Position numbers and translations under genes: made by a program. From an uncultured Clostridium sp. (lineage in GTDB: Bacteria; Bacillota; Clostridia; Clostridiales; Clostridiaceae): DNA of 18,578 nt. A model generated the notes under the pieces. It saw only the letters and a list, made by a program, of their open reading frames with translations. It had not been told where the DNA came from and did not search any database. Shown one piece after another: positions 6,171-13,513 of the stretch (the stretch's first letter is position 1; the number at the start of each line of letters is the position of its first letter). The DNA lies in assembly GCA_934777095.1 (NCBI GenBank), contig CAKVNP010000007.1, forward strand, positions 1 to 18,578, given 5' to 3'.

Positions 6171-7010
6171 TTGGAAGAGACCAAAAAGGGAAAGTTATTT
6201 GTAGAATTTGGCGAGGGTGTTTATCCTAATAAAATAGAATTACCAAGGAAATATACTTTGACCCATTCTGATGAAACAGGAGATCTGTATCTTGTTGTAG
6301 GAAAAGACTATGATTATAGTAAGATAAATGAAACTAGGGATGAAGTATTAGGTAATTGGATTAAGGAAAAGGATGAATATATACTTATATGTGAAGTCCT
6401 TTTAGATAATGATAAAGGTGTCAGCGGCACTATTATTAGAGATACTATATTCAGACGTGAGCTGCCATTGGCCATTGGAGCCATTATTAGAGGCGATAAA
6501 GATGCAATTAATACTGTTGATGGATGTTTAAATGCAAAAATTATGATTAAATTTAAATCAAAAGTGGCAGAATATAATGTAGTTGAGCAGTGGGGCGTAG
6601 TAAGTGATTATTTAAGTAAGATGCGTAGTGAGTTTAATGAATCATTTCCTTTACAGCCCATAGGCAGCAATTTTGCTAAGCCTTATCCACCAAATACTAA
6701 TGTGATATTGCCGCCAACACCTAAAAATATATGGAGGAATATATCAGAGGCATTGGTTACTATGCTTGGCTCATATATTCGTACAGAAGTAGAGCTTTCA
6801 TTTGGCAGAAGGACTCCATATTGCTTGATAAATACTAATATTTTAGATGTAAGGCAGGTAAATAATTACGGACCATGCAGCAGGGAGTATGAAGTAACAG
6901 TAGGGGTAAGGGCTGGCAGGAACCCACCACCATATAATAACTTGATTATTACTTTCTTAATTAATGAAAATAGAGTTACTGTAAAATCAACTAAAAATCC
7001 TCGAGAATAA
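6171..7010 (+). CDS. Staygreen-domain protein with an extra C-terminal domain
   Basis: Residues 8-142 match the Staygreen (SGR) family, whose plant members remove Mg from chlorophyll a. Conserved blocks are PRKYTLTHSDETGDL (25-39), RDEVLGNW (56-63), FRRELPLAI (94-102) with RGD (107-109), and VVEQWG (137-142); each aligns with the plant protein as I remember it. H32 and D34 of THSD and D57 of RDEV are candidate catalytic or metal residues. Bacterial SGR homologues, including some from non-photosynthetic anaerobes, are known. A Pro-rich linker (about 156-186, with PPNTN and LPPTP) joins a C-terminal region of about 90 residues that I do not recognise. The start is TTG, backed by GAGGTG 8 bases upstream. 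There is no signal peptide or membrane helix. The substrate is unknown; a porphyrin or other metallated tetrapyrrole is conceivable. No tetrapyrrole gene is adjacent. Confidence 0.8.
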   Translation: MEETKKGKLFVEFGEGVYPNKIELPRKYTLTHSDETGDLYLVVGKDYDYSKINETRDEVLGNWIKEKDEYILICEVLLDNDKGVSGTIIRDTIFRRELPLAIGAIIRGDKDAINTVDGCLNAKIMIKFKSKVAEYNVVEQWGVVSDYLSKMRSEFNESFPLQPIGSNFAKPYPPNTNVILPPTPKNIWRNISEALVTMLGSYIRTEVELSFGRRTPYCLINTNILDVRQVNNYGPCSREYEVTVGVRAGRNPPPYNNLIITFLINENRVTVKSTKNPRE

Positions 7011-7023
7011 TAAATAGAAAAAA

Positions 7024-7052
7024 TTGACACAAGAGAAAAATTATAATAAAAT
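7024..7052 (+). promoter_or_regulatory. promoter of tRNA-Arg
   Basis: TTGACA (7024-7029), 17 bases, then TAAAAT (7047-7052). Transcription would begin about 10 bases before the mature tRNA. It lies directly after the stop codon of the Staygreen gene. Confidence 0.75.
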
Positions 7053-7070
7053 AAATTGTGTTAATAGTGT

Positions 7071-7145
7071 GCTCCTATAGTTAAATGGATAGAATAATCC
7101 CCTCCTAAGGGATAGATACAGGTTCGATTCCTGTTGGGAGTACCA
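7071..7145 (+). tRNA. tRNA-Arg(CCU)
   Basis: The acceptor stem pairs GCTCCTA (7071-7077) with TGGGAGT (7135-7141), using two G-T pairs. The anticodon arm ATCCC-CTCCTAA-GGGAT gives anticodon CCT, reading AGG arginine codons. The T arm ACAGG-TTCGATT-CCTGT is canonical, and the 3' CCA is encoded. I see no obvious intrinsic terminator after it; only a weak AT-rich TAGTAAT/ATTACTA pairing (7170-7195) with no T run. Confidence 0.95.
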
Positions 7146-7285
7146 TATACTCTATAAAAGATTATTTTTTAGTAATAAGGTGCAAAAAATTACTATGGAT
7201 TAATAGTTATCATTAATATATAATAGCTATAATAAATATAACGGACTATATTTATTGTATTTTACAAATGAAGAGGAGAATTAAA

Positions 7286-7609
7286 ATGGCATTAGGAATA
7301 TTAGCAATTATATCTATAATAATAATTATTGCATCTATAGCATGCCTTTTAGCGGTTGCTTTAAAGCAAGGTAAGGCTGTAGAAAATAATACAATATTTA
7401 CTTTAGTAGCAGTGGTAGTTGTAGTAATAGGAGCTATTGTATTTACATCTAATCCAAGTAACTATGTTATGCAGAAATGTGTAGCTGGTTTATGGGTTGT
7501 TTTAGCTGTAGCAGCTAGATTTATTAAAGGAAAAGATAACTTCAGCTTAGCAAGAGTTTTATTATCTGTTTCAATTATTGGAGTAGTAGCACAATATTTA
7601 TTATTTTAA
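7286..7609 (+). CDS. small integral membrane protein of unknown function
   Basis: I do not recognise the family. The 107-residue protein is almost entirely hydrophobic, with about four membrane segments (roughly residues 3-27, 36-56, 65-82 and 88-107). Short polar joints sit between them, the first containing KQGKAVENN and the third KGKDN. A longer frame opens at 7268, but AGAGGAG (7272-7278) lies 7 bases before the ATG at 7286, so the first six codons of the longer frame are the ribosome binding region. TATAAT hexamers at 7219-7224 and 7228-7233 may provide promoters, without good -35 elements. A strong shared terminator follows. No catalytic motif is visible. Confidence 0.75.
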   Translation: MALGILAIISIIIIIASIACLLAVALKQGKAVENNTIFTLVAVVVVVIGAIVFTSNPSNYVMQKCVAGLWVVLAVAARFIKGKDNFSLARVLLSVSIIGVVAQYLLF

Positions 7610-7613
7610 TATT

Positions 7614-7647
7614 AAAAAAGCGATATCAATTAGATATCGCTTTTTTT
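7614..7647. terminator. bidirectional intrinsic terminator
   Basis: AAAAAAGCGATATC (7614-7627) is the exact reverse complement of GATATCGCTTTTTT (7633-7646), with a five-base loop. A/T runs flank both sides of the GC-containing stem, so it can terminate both the membrane-protein gene and the convergent DUF368 gene. Confidence 0.93.
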
Positions 7648-7655
7648 ATCGAGAA

Positions 7656-8537
7656 TTATTTCTTTTCAATTAAACTTTTACCCTTTTCAAGGAAGAATAG
7701 AATTGCTCCACCGATTATAAAGTATACAAAGCTGAAAGTGCTTAAATCCATAGCAGCTTTTGGAACTTCTAAAGTAGTTGGTCCCATAAATACTGCATAT
7801 AAAGAGCCAATCATTAATCCTAATATTAAGTAAATCATTTGAGATCTATGCTTTTGTAATTCAATTTTAATTATTCTTATTGTTGAAATTATTCCTGTTA
7901 TTACGCCAAGGCCAAAAATAATTAATACTGGCAGGTATGAAAAATTTAATGATAAAAATTCTTTTATTGCATTAATAATTCCAGTGTAAAGTCCAAATAT
8001 TAATAATAGTGTTGAACCAGATATTCCTGGAAGCACCATAGCAGATATAGCTATCATTCCTGCAACGAATACATAAAGTATTAGACCAAATGATAAATGG
8101 TCTATTGATAGCTTCATTCCTTCACCAGAAGGATTAAAGTAAGTAATTAAGGCAACGATAGTAATACCAATGATAGTAAATATAATATTTTTATAGTTAC
8201 CTATTATGGCTTCTTTTTCTGATTTAATGATTAAAGGAATAGCGACTATTATAAGACCTATAAAAATCGAGCTTATTTTATAAATTTGTTCATCAAAAAT
8301 TGATGCTAAGAATAATACTGATAGGACCATTCCTGTTATCCAGCCGATTCCAAGCTTGATTAAGAAAAAGATTGCTTTCTTTTTCTCTTCGATGGAATTT
8401 TTAGAAGTCAAAGTATTTAGTGAGTTGATAAACTCATCATAGAATCCTAAAATAAATGCAATAGTACCGCCTGAAACGCCAGGAACACTATCAGCTAACG
8501 CCATAAAAAAGCCACGTAAGCAGTTAACAATAAACAT
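7656..8537 (-). CDS. DUF368 membrane protein, probable undecaprenyl-phosphate translocase
   Basis: The 293-residue protein has eight or more hydrophobic segments and the DUF368 hallmark PGVSGGT (19-25), echoed by PGISGST (170-176) in the second half. This indicates two inverted repeat units. DUF368 proteins (for example PopT of Vibrio cholerae) were recently shown to help return the lipid carrier undecaprenyl phosphate across the membrane for reuse in wall synthesis, alongside DedA proteins. Assignment of that role here is by family. The ATG follows GAGGTG on the minus strand. The gene is alone on its strand and ends at the bidirectional terminator. It may be relevant that a wall glycan deacetylase and lgt lie in the same window, but they are not in one operon. 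Confidence 0.87.
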   Translation of the reverse strand: MFIVNCLRGFFMALADSVPGVSGGTIAFILGFYDEFINSLNTLTSKNSIEEKKKAIFFLIKLGIGWITGMVLSVLFLASIFDEQIYKISSIFIGLIIVAIPLIIKSEKEAIIGNYKNIIFTIIGITIVALITYFNPSGEGMKLSIDHLSFGLILYVFVAGMIAISAMVLPGISGSTLLLIFGLYTGIINAIKEFLSLNFSYLPVLIIFGLGVITGIISTIRIIKIELQKHRSQMIYLILGLMIGSLYAVFMGPTTLEVPKAAMDLSTFSFVYFIIGGAILFFLEKGKSLIEKK

Positions 8538-8707
8538 AATTCACCTCGTATTTTCAATTTTATACTAAATACTAGTATAGACATTATTGTAAAATAAATA
8601 ATAATAAATAACAAATAAATTAGAAGAAAACTAAGAAATTTTAACAAGATTTTAATATAATATTCATGTTTAGAGGATGGTAAATTATATCATATATTAG
8701 AAACCTA

Positions 8708-8716
8708 TGGTATAAT
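8708..8716 (+). promoter_or_regulatory. extended -10 promoter for the CNNM-type gene
   Basis: TGGTATAAT is a perfect extended -10, the same element as at 368-376. It lies 57 bases before the TTG start. No good -35 is present. Confidence 0.6.
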
Positions 8717-8773
8717 ATCTATTAAAAATAAAAAAACATAAGTTATATTAACCTTTAGGAGGATGATTAAATT

Positions 8774-10015
8774 TTGGACACCAGTTACTTGCAGATAGCA
8801 ATATTATTAATTCTACTATTATTGTCGGCATTCTTTTCAATGTCAGAAACAGCACTTACTGCTTTGAGCAAGATTAGAATTCGCCATATGGTAGATGAAG
8901 ACATAAAAAACGCTAAGTTGGTGGAAAAGCTGACCGAAGACCCTAATAAGCTTTTAGGAGCAATTTTAATAGGAAATAATATTGTAAATATAGGAGCATC
9001 AGCATTAGCAACATCAATAGCAGTAGCAAAATGGGGAGAAAGTGGAGTTGGAATTGTTACAATTGTTTTAACTATAGTAGTACTTATTTTTGGTGAAATT
9101 ACACCAAAATCTATAGCAAAGCAGAAGTCAGAAAGTGTATCACTTGCTGTAAGTAGACCAATTTCTATAGTAGTAAAATTATTAAAACCATTTATAGCAT
9201 TATTTACAGGAATATCAGCTATATTTATTAAATTAGTAGGATGCGATCCAAAAGCAAATGAACCTTTTATTACAGAAGAAGAATTAAAGACCATGGTTGG
9301 TGTAAGTGAAGAGGAAGGCGTTTTAGAAGATGTAGAAAAAGAAATGATTTTCAACGTTTTTGATTTTGCGGATTCCCAAGTTAAAGATGTCATGGTACAA
9401 AGAGTTGATATAGTTGCTGTAGATTCTGAAGCAAGCTATGAAGAAGTGTTAGAAGTAATTAAAACTGAGCAATTCTCAAGAATACCTGTATATAACCAGA
9501 CAATAGATGATATTGTAGGAATATTAAATGTAAAAGACTTAATAATAGCAGGGCAGAATAAAGAGAATTTCAAAGTTGCTGATTATATGAGAGAGCCTCA
9601 CTATACTTTTGAATTTAAAAAGATAGCACAGTTATTTAATGAAATGAAAAAATCAAGAAATCATATTGCTGTAGTATTAGATGAATATGGCGGAACTGTA
9701 GGAATAGTTACTATCGAAGATTTAATTGAAGAGGTAGTAGGCGATATAGAAGATGAATATGATGATTACAATAAAGAAATTGAAGTAATCAAAGAAGATG
9801 AATATGTGGTAGATGGAAGTGCTAAACTAGATGTCATCAGCGAGCTTATAGGAGTGAATATGGAATCAGAAGAGTTTGATTCTGTAGGAGGTCTGTTAAT
9901 AGGCCAGCTAGGAAGATTCCCAGAAAAGAATGAAGAAATAGTATTAAATAGCATTAGATTTACCGTTGAAGAAATAGATAAAAATAGAATTAAAAAAGTG
10001 AGAATTTTTACGTAA
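8774..10015 (+). CDS. CNNM / HlyC-CorC family membrane transporter (DUF21 plus CBS pair)
   Basis: This 413-residue protein belongs to the CNNM/CorC family implicated in Mg2+ (and Co2+) efflux and often labelled hemolysin. Residues about 5-160 form the DUF21 membrane domain, with the conserved [10 protein letters not shown] (19-28), a glycine/asparagine loop [12 protein letters not shown] (66-77) and FGEITPKS (106-113). A CBS pair spans roughly 204-325, with SRIPVYN in the first repeat and [15 protein letters not shown] in the second. A CorC/HlyC accessory domain completes it (about 340-413). The start is TTG, with AGGAGG at 8757-8762, 11 bases upstream; the N-terminus length fits the family. 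A 16-bp hairpin lacking a U tract follows, so transcription may continue into tadA and lgt. The transported ion is inferred only. Confidence 0.9.
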   Translation: MDTSYLQIAILLILLLLSAFFSMSETALTALSKIRIRHMVDEDIKNAKLVEKLTEDPNKLLGAILIGNNIVNIGASALATSIAVAKWGESGVGIVTIVLTIVVLIFGEITPKSIAKQKSESVSLAVSRPISIVVKLLKPFIALFTGISAIFIKLVGCDPKANEPFITEEELKTMVGVSEEEGVLEDVEKEMIFNVFDFADSQVKDVMVQRVDIVAVDSEASYEEVLEVIKTEQFSRIPVYNQTIDDIVGILNVKDLIIAGQNKENFKVADYMREPHYTFEFKKIAQLFNEMKKSRNHIAVVLDEYGGTVGIVTIEDLIEEVVGDIEDEYDDYNKEIEVIKEDEYVVDGSAKLDVISELIGVNMESEEFDSVGGLLIGQLGRFPEKNEEIVLNSIRFTVEEIDKNRIKKVRIFT

Positions 10016-10025
10016 AATAATTACT

Positions 10026-10062
10026 ATAATGGCTGCTGCAATTAACTTGCAGCAGCCATTAT
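10026..10062 (+). other. 16-bp perfect hairpin between the CNNM-type gene and tadA
   Basis: ATAATGGCTGCTGCAA (10026-10041) and TTGCAGCAGCCATTAT (10047-10062) pair perfectly around TTAAC. It is much more GC-rich than its surroundings, but it is followed by GATTATGAGG and no T run. It ends 7 bases before the tadA ribosome binding site. It may stabilise the upstream mRNA, be a processing site, or influence tadA translation; a standard terminator is unlikely. Confidence 0.7.
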
Positions 10063-10078
10063 GATTATGAGGTGAAAT

Positions 10079-10519
10079 ATGGATTATATGAAAGAGGCTT
10101 TAGCTGAAGCTGAAAAAGCATATGAAATAGGGGAAATCCCTGTGGGGGCTGTTATTGTAAAAGATGGCAAGATAATAGCCAGAGCTCATAATATGAAGGA
10201 AACTTTAAAATGTGCCACTAATCATGCAGAAATTCTGGCAATTCAAGAAGCAAGTAAAGCTGTAGGTGACTGGCGGCTTAGGGGTGCTGAAATGTATGTT
10301 ACTTTAGAGCCGTGTGCGATGTGTACAGCTGCCATTGCAAATGCTAGAATATCTAAAATATATATTGGTACATTTAATAGGGATATGGGTGCCTGTGGAA
10401 CTATATTAAATTTATTAGATTATGACATTTTTAATACAGAAGTAGAGGTAAAATGGTGTTATAATGAAGAGTGTAGTAAGATTATTACAAAATTTTTTGA
10501 AAAGAGAAGAAATAAATAG
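10079..10519 (+). CDS. tadA: tRNA-specific adenosine deaminase
   Basis: TadA converts adenosine 34 to inosine in the anticodon of tRNA-Arg(ACG) in the cytoplasm. At 146 residues it is of normal length. It is a zinc cytidine-deaminase fold: NHAE (48-51) supplies the zinc ligand His49 and the proton shuttle Glu51, and EPCAMC (77-82) supplies Cys79 and Cys82. The alpha-helical C-terminus ending FFEKRRNK is typical of TadA. The ribosome binding site GAGGTG (10069-10074) is 4 bases from the ATG and close to the hairpin at 10026-10062. The lgt start follows 11 bases after the stop, so the two are co-transcribed. In many clostridia tadA sits just ahead of tRNA-Ser and the SRP RNA; here lgt and a regulator lie between. 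Confidence 0.95.
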   Translation: MDYMKEALAEAEKAYEIGEIPVGAVIVKDGKIIARAHNMKETLKCATNHAEILAIQEASKAVGDWRLRGAEMYVTLEPCAMCTAAIANARISKIYIGTFNRDMGACGTILNLLDYDIFNTEVEVKWCYNEECSKIITKFFEKRRNK

Positions 10520-10530
10520 GTGGTGGGAAT

Positions 10531-11298
10531 ATGAATCCAATAGCCTTTGAGATTTTTGGGCTAGAAATAAGATGGTATGGGATATTAATAGCATGTGGCG
10601 TATTGCTTGCATTTTTAGTATCTGATATTTTATCAAAGAAAAAGGGAGTAAGTTTTGACAATATTATTGATGGATTCCTTTGGAGCTTTCCAATAGCAAT
10701 AGTAGGAGCAAGACTTTATTATGTGGCCTTTGAATATAAAAATTATCATTCTTTTATGGATGTGATTAATATAAGACAAGGGGGCCTTGCAATTCATGGA
10801 GGGCTTATTGCTGGAATTTTAACTGCATATATTTATACAAAAGTTAAAAAGATTAATTTCTTAGAAATGATTGATGTAGTTATGCCTGGTATTATTTTAG
10901 CCCAAGCTGTTGGCAGATGGGGGAATTTTATGAACCAGGAAGCCCATGGTGGTGAAGTAACAAAAGAATTTATTAGTCACTTCCCTGAGTTTATTCAAAA
11001 GGGTATGCTGATAAATGGCACTTATTATCATCCTACATTTTTATATGAATCTATCTGCAATGTAATTATCTTTGTAATACTTATAATAATACTTATGAAG
11101 AAGAAAGAGCAGCATGGAATAGTAATAGGATCTTATATGGTACTATATTCAACTGCTAGATTCTTTATTGAAGGATTAAGAACAGATAGTTTAATGTTCT
11201 TTGGTTTAAGAATTGCCCAGCTTGTAAGTATAGCTGGTATAATAGGTGGAGTTATTCTAATTTGTTATGCAATTAAAAAATCTAAAAAAATCAGCTAA
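10531..11298 (+). CDS. lgt: prolipoprotein diacylglyceryl transferase
   Basis: Lgt transfers diacylglyceryl from phosphatidylglycerol to the lipobox cysteine of prelipoproteins, the first step in lipoprotein maturation, in the cytoplasmic membrane. The 255-residue protein has about seven membrane segments. Family motifs are RWYGILIACG (14-23), IHGGLIAG (88-95) and the Lgt signature GRWGNFMNQEAHGG (128-141), with Arg129, Asn131 and Glu137. HPTFLYES follows, ending in the C-terminal FIEGLRTDS. The start is set by GGTGGTGGG just before the ATG, partly overlapping the tadA stop region. A strong terminator follows at 11303, so tadA-lgt ends one unit. Confidence 0.96.
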   Translation: MNPIAFEIFGLEIRWYGILIACGVLLAFLVSDILSKKKGVSFDNIIDGFLWSFPIAIVGARLYYVAFEYKNYHSFMDVINIRQGGLAIHGGLIAGILTAYIYTKVKKINFLEMIDVVMPGIILAQAVGRWGNFMNQEAHGGEVTKEFISHFPEFIQKGMLINGTYYHPTFLYESICNVIIFVILIIILMKKKEQHGIVIGSYMVLYSTARFFIEGLRTDSLMFFGLRIAQLVSIAGIIGGVILICYAIKKSKKIS

Positions 11299-11302
11299 CC
11301 TT

Positions 11303-11341
11303 CAGGGTGTTTTGATATTATTCAAAACACCCTGTTTTTTA
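11303..11341 (+). terminator. intrinsic terminator after lgt
   Basis: A 13-bp perfect stem pairs CAGGGTGTTTTGA (11303-11315) with TCAAAACACCCTG (11322-11334), followed by a seven-T run. Confidence 0.95.
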
Positions 11342-11503
11342 TTGCTTTAATTTATCTAAATTATTGTACAATCTCTACCAAAAACGCAAAAGTAAAGAGT
11401 AGAATTTACTTTTATACATCAAAATATATAAAATAATACTAAAATTTTTAAAAATAACAAAAAAATACAGAAAAATTCCATAATAAAACATATTAAAAAA
11501 GTT

Positions 11504-11559
11504 AGGTAAAGAAAATAATTTACCTTTTTGAAGGGGATGATATAATTAGTATTACCTTT
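11504..11559 (+). promoter_or_regulatory. promoter and operator-like repeats before the HTH-TPR gene
   Basis: TTTACC (11519-11524), 16 bases, then TATAAT (11541-11546) preceded by TGA gives an extended -10 promoter 52 bases before the start codon. AGGTAAA (11504-11510) and TTTACCT (11519-11525) form an inverted repeat with an 8-base spacer across the -35. A third copy of the word, TTACCTTT, lies at 11552-11559. The arrangement suits repressor binding, possibly autoregulation by the downstream HTH protein. Confidence 0.45.
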
Positions 11560-11597
11560 ATTTACACAAAAGATGAACTCAGGGAAGGAAGAACTTT

Positions 11598-12875
11598 ATG
11601 GAGCATTTAGAAATTTTATCTCCAGGAAAAAAGATAAGAAATATTAGAAAAAAACTTGGTATAAAGCAGTATGAAATTACAGGTGGAGAAATAACGAGAA
11701 ATTTAATCAGTATTATTGAAAATGATAAGGCGGCCTTAACTAAAAATGTTGCCAAGATTATAGCTGATAATATTAATAAAGCCTGTGATGAAAAAGAAAT
11801 AGATTTTCACATAAGCTATCTGTATTTAATGGAAAGTGAAAAAGATCAGGCAATAAAGATTGTGGATAAGTATATAGAAAAAACATCTGTGGATAACTTT
11901 AATGATCTTCAAAAGCTGGAAAGATTTATTTCAACATATGATGTTGGTAATAGGAAGAGTATTGTCTATGAAAGAATTGCTGATTACTATAGAAGCATAA
12001 ATGATTTTTATAAGAGTTATACTTATTATATTAGGGCTTATGAATCTTCTGCTAAGGAGATGAATCACTATAATGTAAAACTATTGCTTAAATTAAGTAG
12101 TATATGCCGTATATTCGCAAAATATGAAGAAGCTTTAGAATATAATAATCTGATAAATATAGATGATAGTATTTTAGAAATGGATCTTTCATTTGAGGTG
12201 TATCAAGATAGGATAGATTTATTTATGCTTTTAGAAAAATATGAAATGGCTTTGGCTGAAATTGAATATCTTGAAGATAAATATGAGGATATTCCAGCTG
12301 AAATATATCAGGTATTAATAGATACTAAAGCTAAATGTTTTGTTAAAAGCAAACGCTACAGCGAGGCTTTGGTGATACAGCATAATTTATTAGAAAATGA
12401 TAATTCTACATATGATATATTGGCTATTAAGAGAAACTTATTAGAGATATATATGCTTTTAAGGGATAATAGAAATACTAGACGTATAATAAATGAATGT
12501 CTGGAGTTATTGAGTAATCCTAAGGAACAATATAAGCAACAGAAATATATCAATATTTTTTATTCAGTGGCAGCAGCAGCTTCCTCTATAGGAGAGCTAG
12601 ATTTGGGAAAAGAATATTATATGCACTGCATTAATGCTTCTAAAAAGAATAAGGATATAGAAATGCTTTTAAAAGGCTTAGAAAGCTTATTTGACATATA
12701 TTCTAAAGAAAATAATATAGAAGAAATTGATAGTTTAAAAAATGAGATGATAGAGATAATATCTATGAGAGCAGAAACTAAAGGCCATGTTTTAGTATTT
12801 AAAATTTTATCTTTTTATAATATGATAAATGACCAGGATACAATTAGTGGTTTTTTAAGTTTTGTTTTAGAGTAA
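11598..12875 (+). CDS. helix-turn-helix regulator with a TPR-like C-terminal domain
   Basis: The 425-residue protein appears to be a transcription regulator. Residues about 8-60 form an XRE/Cro-like HTH (SPGKKIRNIRKKLGIKQ, then ITRNLISIIEND at 32-43, the probable recognition helix, and KAALTK). Residues from about 70 to the end are a continuous array of Tyr/Leu/Glu-rich helical pairs resembling tetratricopeptide repeats, with typical small-large patterns around 122-150, 205-235 and 335-350. This architecture recalls RRNPP peptide-sensing regulators and the HTH-TPR proteins common in clostridia. There is no secreted-peptide gene directly downstream, so a peptide ligand is not supported. GGAAGGAAG precedes the ATG. 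There is no obvious intrinsic terminator after it; the next feature is the tRNA-Ser promoter 21 bases on. The target and signal are unknown. Confidence 0.75.
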   Translation: MEHLEILSPGKKIRNIRKKLGIKQYEITGGEITRNLISIIENDKAALTKNVAKIIADNINKACDEKEIDFHISYLYLMESEKDQAIKIVDKYIEKTSVDNFNDLQKLERFISTYDVGNRKSIVYERIADYYRSINDFYKSYTYYIRAYESSAKEMNHYNVKLLLKLSSICRIFAKYEEALEYNNLINIDDSILEMDLSFEVYQDRIDLFMLLEKYEMALAEIEYLEDKYEDIPAEIYQVLIDTKAKCFVKSKRYSEALVIQHNLLENDNSTYDILAIKRNLLEIYMLLRDNRNTRRIINECLELLSNPKEQYKQQKYINIFYSVAAAASSIGELDLGKEYYMHCINASKKNKDIEMLLKGLESLFDIYSKENNIEEIDSLKNEMIEIISMRAETKGHVLVFKILSFYNMINDQDTISGFLSFVLE

Positions 12876-12896
12876 GCTGCAAAGAAAATCTTTCTA

Positions 12897-12925
12897 TTGA
12901 ACAATATAAAAAATTATGATAGAAT
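12897..12925 (+). promoter_or_regulatory. promoter of the tRNA-Ser / SRP RNA unit
   Basis: TTGAAC (12897-12902), 17 bases, then TAGAAT (12920-12925), with TGA just before it making an extended -10. It is about 97 bases upstream of the tRNA. The leader contains TATAGG / CCTATA pairing (about 12973-13012) that could guide 5' processing. A second TATAAT at 12955-12960 lacks a -35. Confidence 0.7.
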
Positions 12926-13021
12926 GATGAAGTATCAAAATTATATATGTAAAATATAATTGGTGAATACTGTATAGGTAAAAGAATTTTTCTTTATAAA
13001 GCCTATATAGTCATAGCATGA

Positions 13022-13111
13022 GGAGAGATGTCCGAGTGGTCGAAGGAGCACGCCTGGAACGCGTGTATAGGGGAAACTCTATCGTGGGTTCAAATCCCAC
13101 TCTCTCCGCCA
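13022..13111 (+). tRNA. tRNA-Ser(GGA)
   Basis: The acceptor stem pairs GGAGAGA (13022-13028) with TCTCTCC (13101-13107), with discriminator G and an encoded CCA. The anticodon arm CACGC-CTGGAAC-GCGTG gives anticodon GGA, reading TCC and TCT serine codons. The long variable arm (TATAGGGGAAACTCTATC) is as expected for serine. The T arm GTGGG-TTCAAAT-CCCAC is canonical. It is followed within a few bases by the SRP RNA. Confidence 0.97.
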
Positions 13112-13113
13112 TA

Positions 13114-13381
13114 GCCATGCTAGCTGGGGAGTCAGCGGTGCCCTGTAACCTGCAATCCGCTATAGCAGGAGTGAAGTCCTCACCTAGGTTTTAATTAATA
13201 TGGTCTGTCCCTATGCAAGTGATGTTGATGGCCGGGTCCCACGCGACGTAAGACTGTGAACCTCGTCAGGTCTGGAAGGAAGCAGCGATAAGCAGAGCCC
13301 TGCGTGTGACGTGGATAAATCTTGCCTGAGTTAACTACATAGGTAACGCATATTGATTACTATCAAAGTGAGGTGCATGGT
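13114..13381 (+). ncRNA. ffs: signal recognition particle RNA, long Bacillus/Clostridium type
   Basis: This is the RNA scaffold of the SRP, which binds Ffh and targets ribosomes making membrane proteins. The S-domain signature GTCAGGTCTGGAAGGAAGCA lies at about 13266-13285, with the GGAA loop. The 5' Alu-like half contains GGGGAGTCAGCGGTGCCCTGTAACC, written here in parts: GGGGAGTCAGCGG then TGCCCTGTAACC (about 13126-13151), closely matching the B. subtilis scRNA. The terminal stem pairs CCATGC (13115-13120) with GCATGG (13375-13380). At about 268 nt it is the long form with an Alu domain. Exact ends are estimated from this closing stem. A terminator follows, and the RNA is probably co-transcribed with tRNA-Ser. 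Confidence 0.95.
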
Positions 13382-13391
13382 TTTTAAATGA

Positions 13392-13422
13392 CCTTTCTTA
13401 CTTGGAAAGAAAGGGTTTTTTA
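13392..13422 (+). terminator. intrinsic terminator of the SRP RNA
   Basis: CCTTTCTT (13392-13399) pairs with AAGAAAGG (13407-13414) around a seven-base loop and is followed by GTTTTTTAA. Confidence 0.85.
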
Positions 13423-13513
13423 ATGTATAAGAACTTTAGACTATAAATGTTATAGTCAAACAATATTTTCGGTTACTCTTCAATAGGATTAACAATATAG
13501 GACACAAAACAAT

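Noticed and set aside
8763..8798. Short frame starting at the ATG right after AGGAGG before the CNNM-type gene
   Set aside because: It has no spacing from the ribosome binding site, is only about eleven codons long, and the in-frame TTG at 8774 gives the family-typical N-terminus.
8785..9393. Long minus-strand open frame opposite the CNNM-type gene
   Set aside because: It is Ser/Ile-rich in the way typical of antisense shadows, has no ribosome binding site or known motif, and lies wholly inside a well-supported gene.
12876..13021. Small peptide pheromone gene downstream of the HTH-TPR regulator
   Set aside because: The only frame there is about ten codons (MKYQNYICKI) with no secretion signal and no good ribosome binding site.
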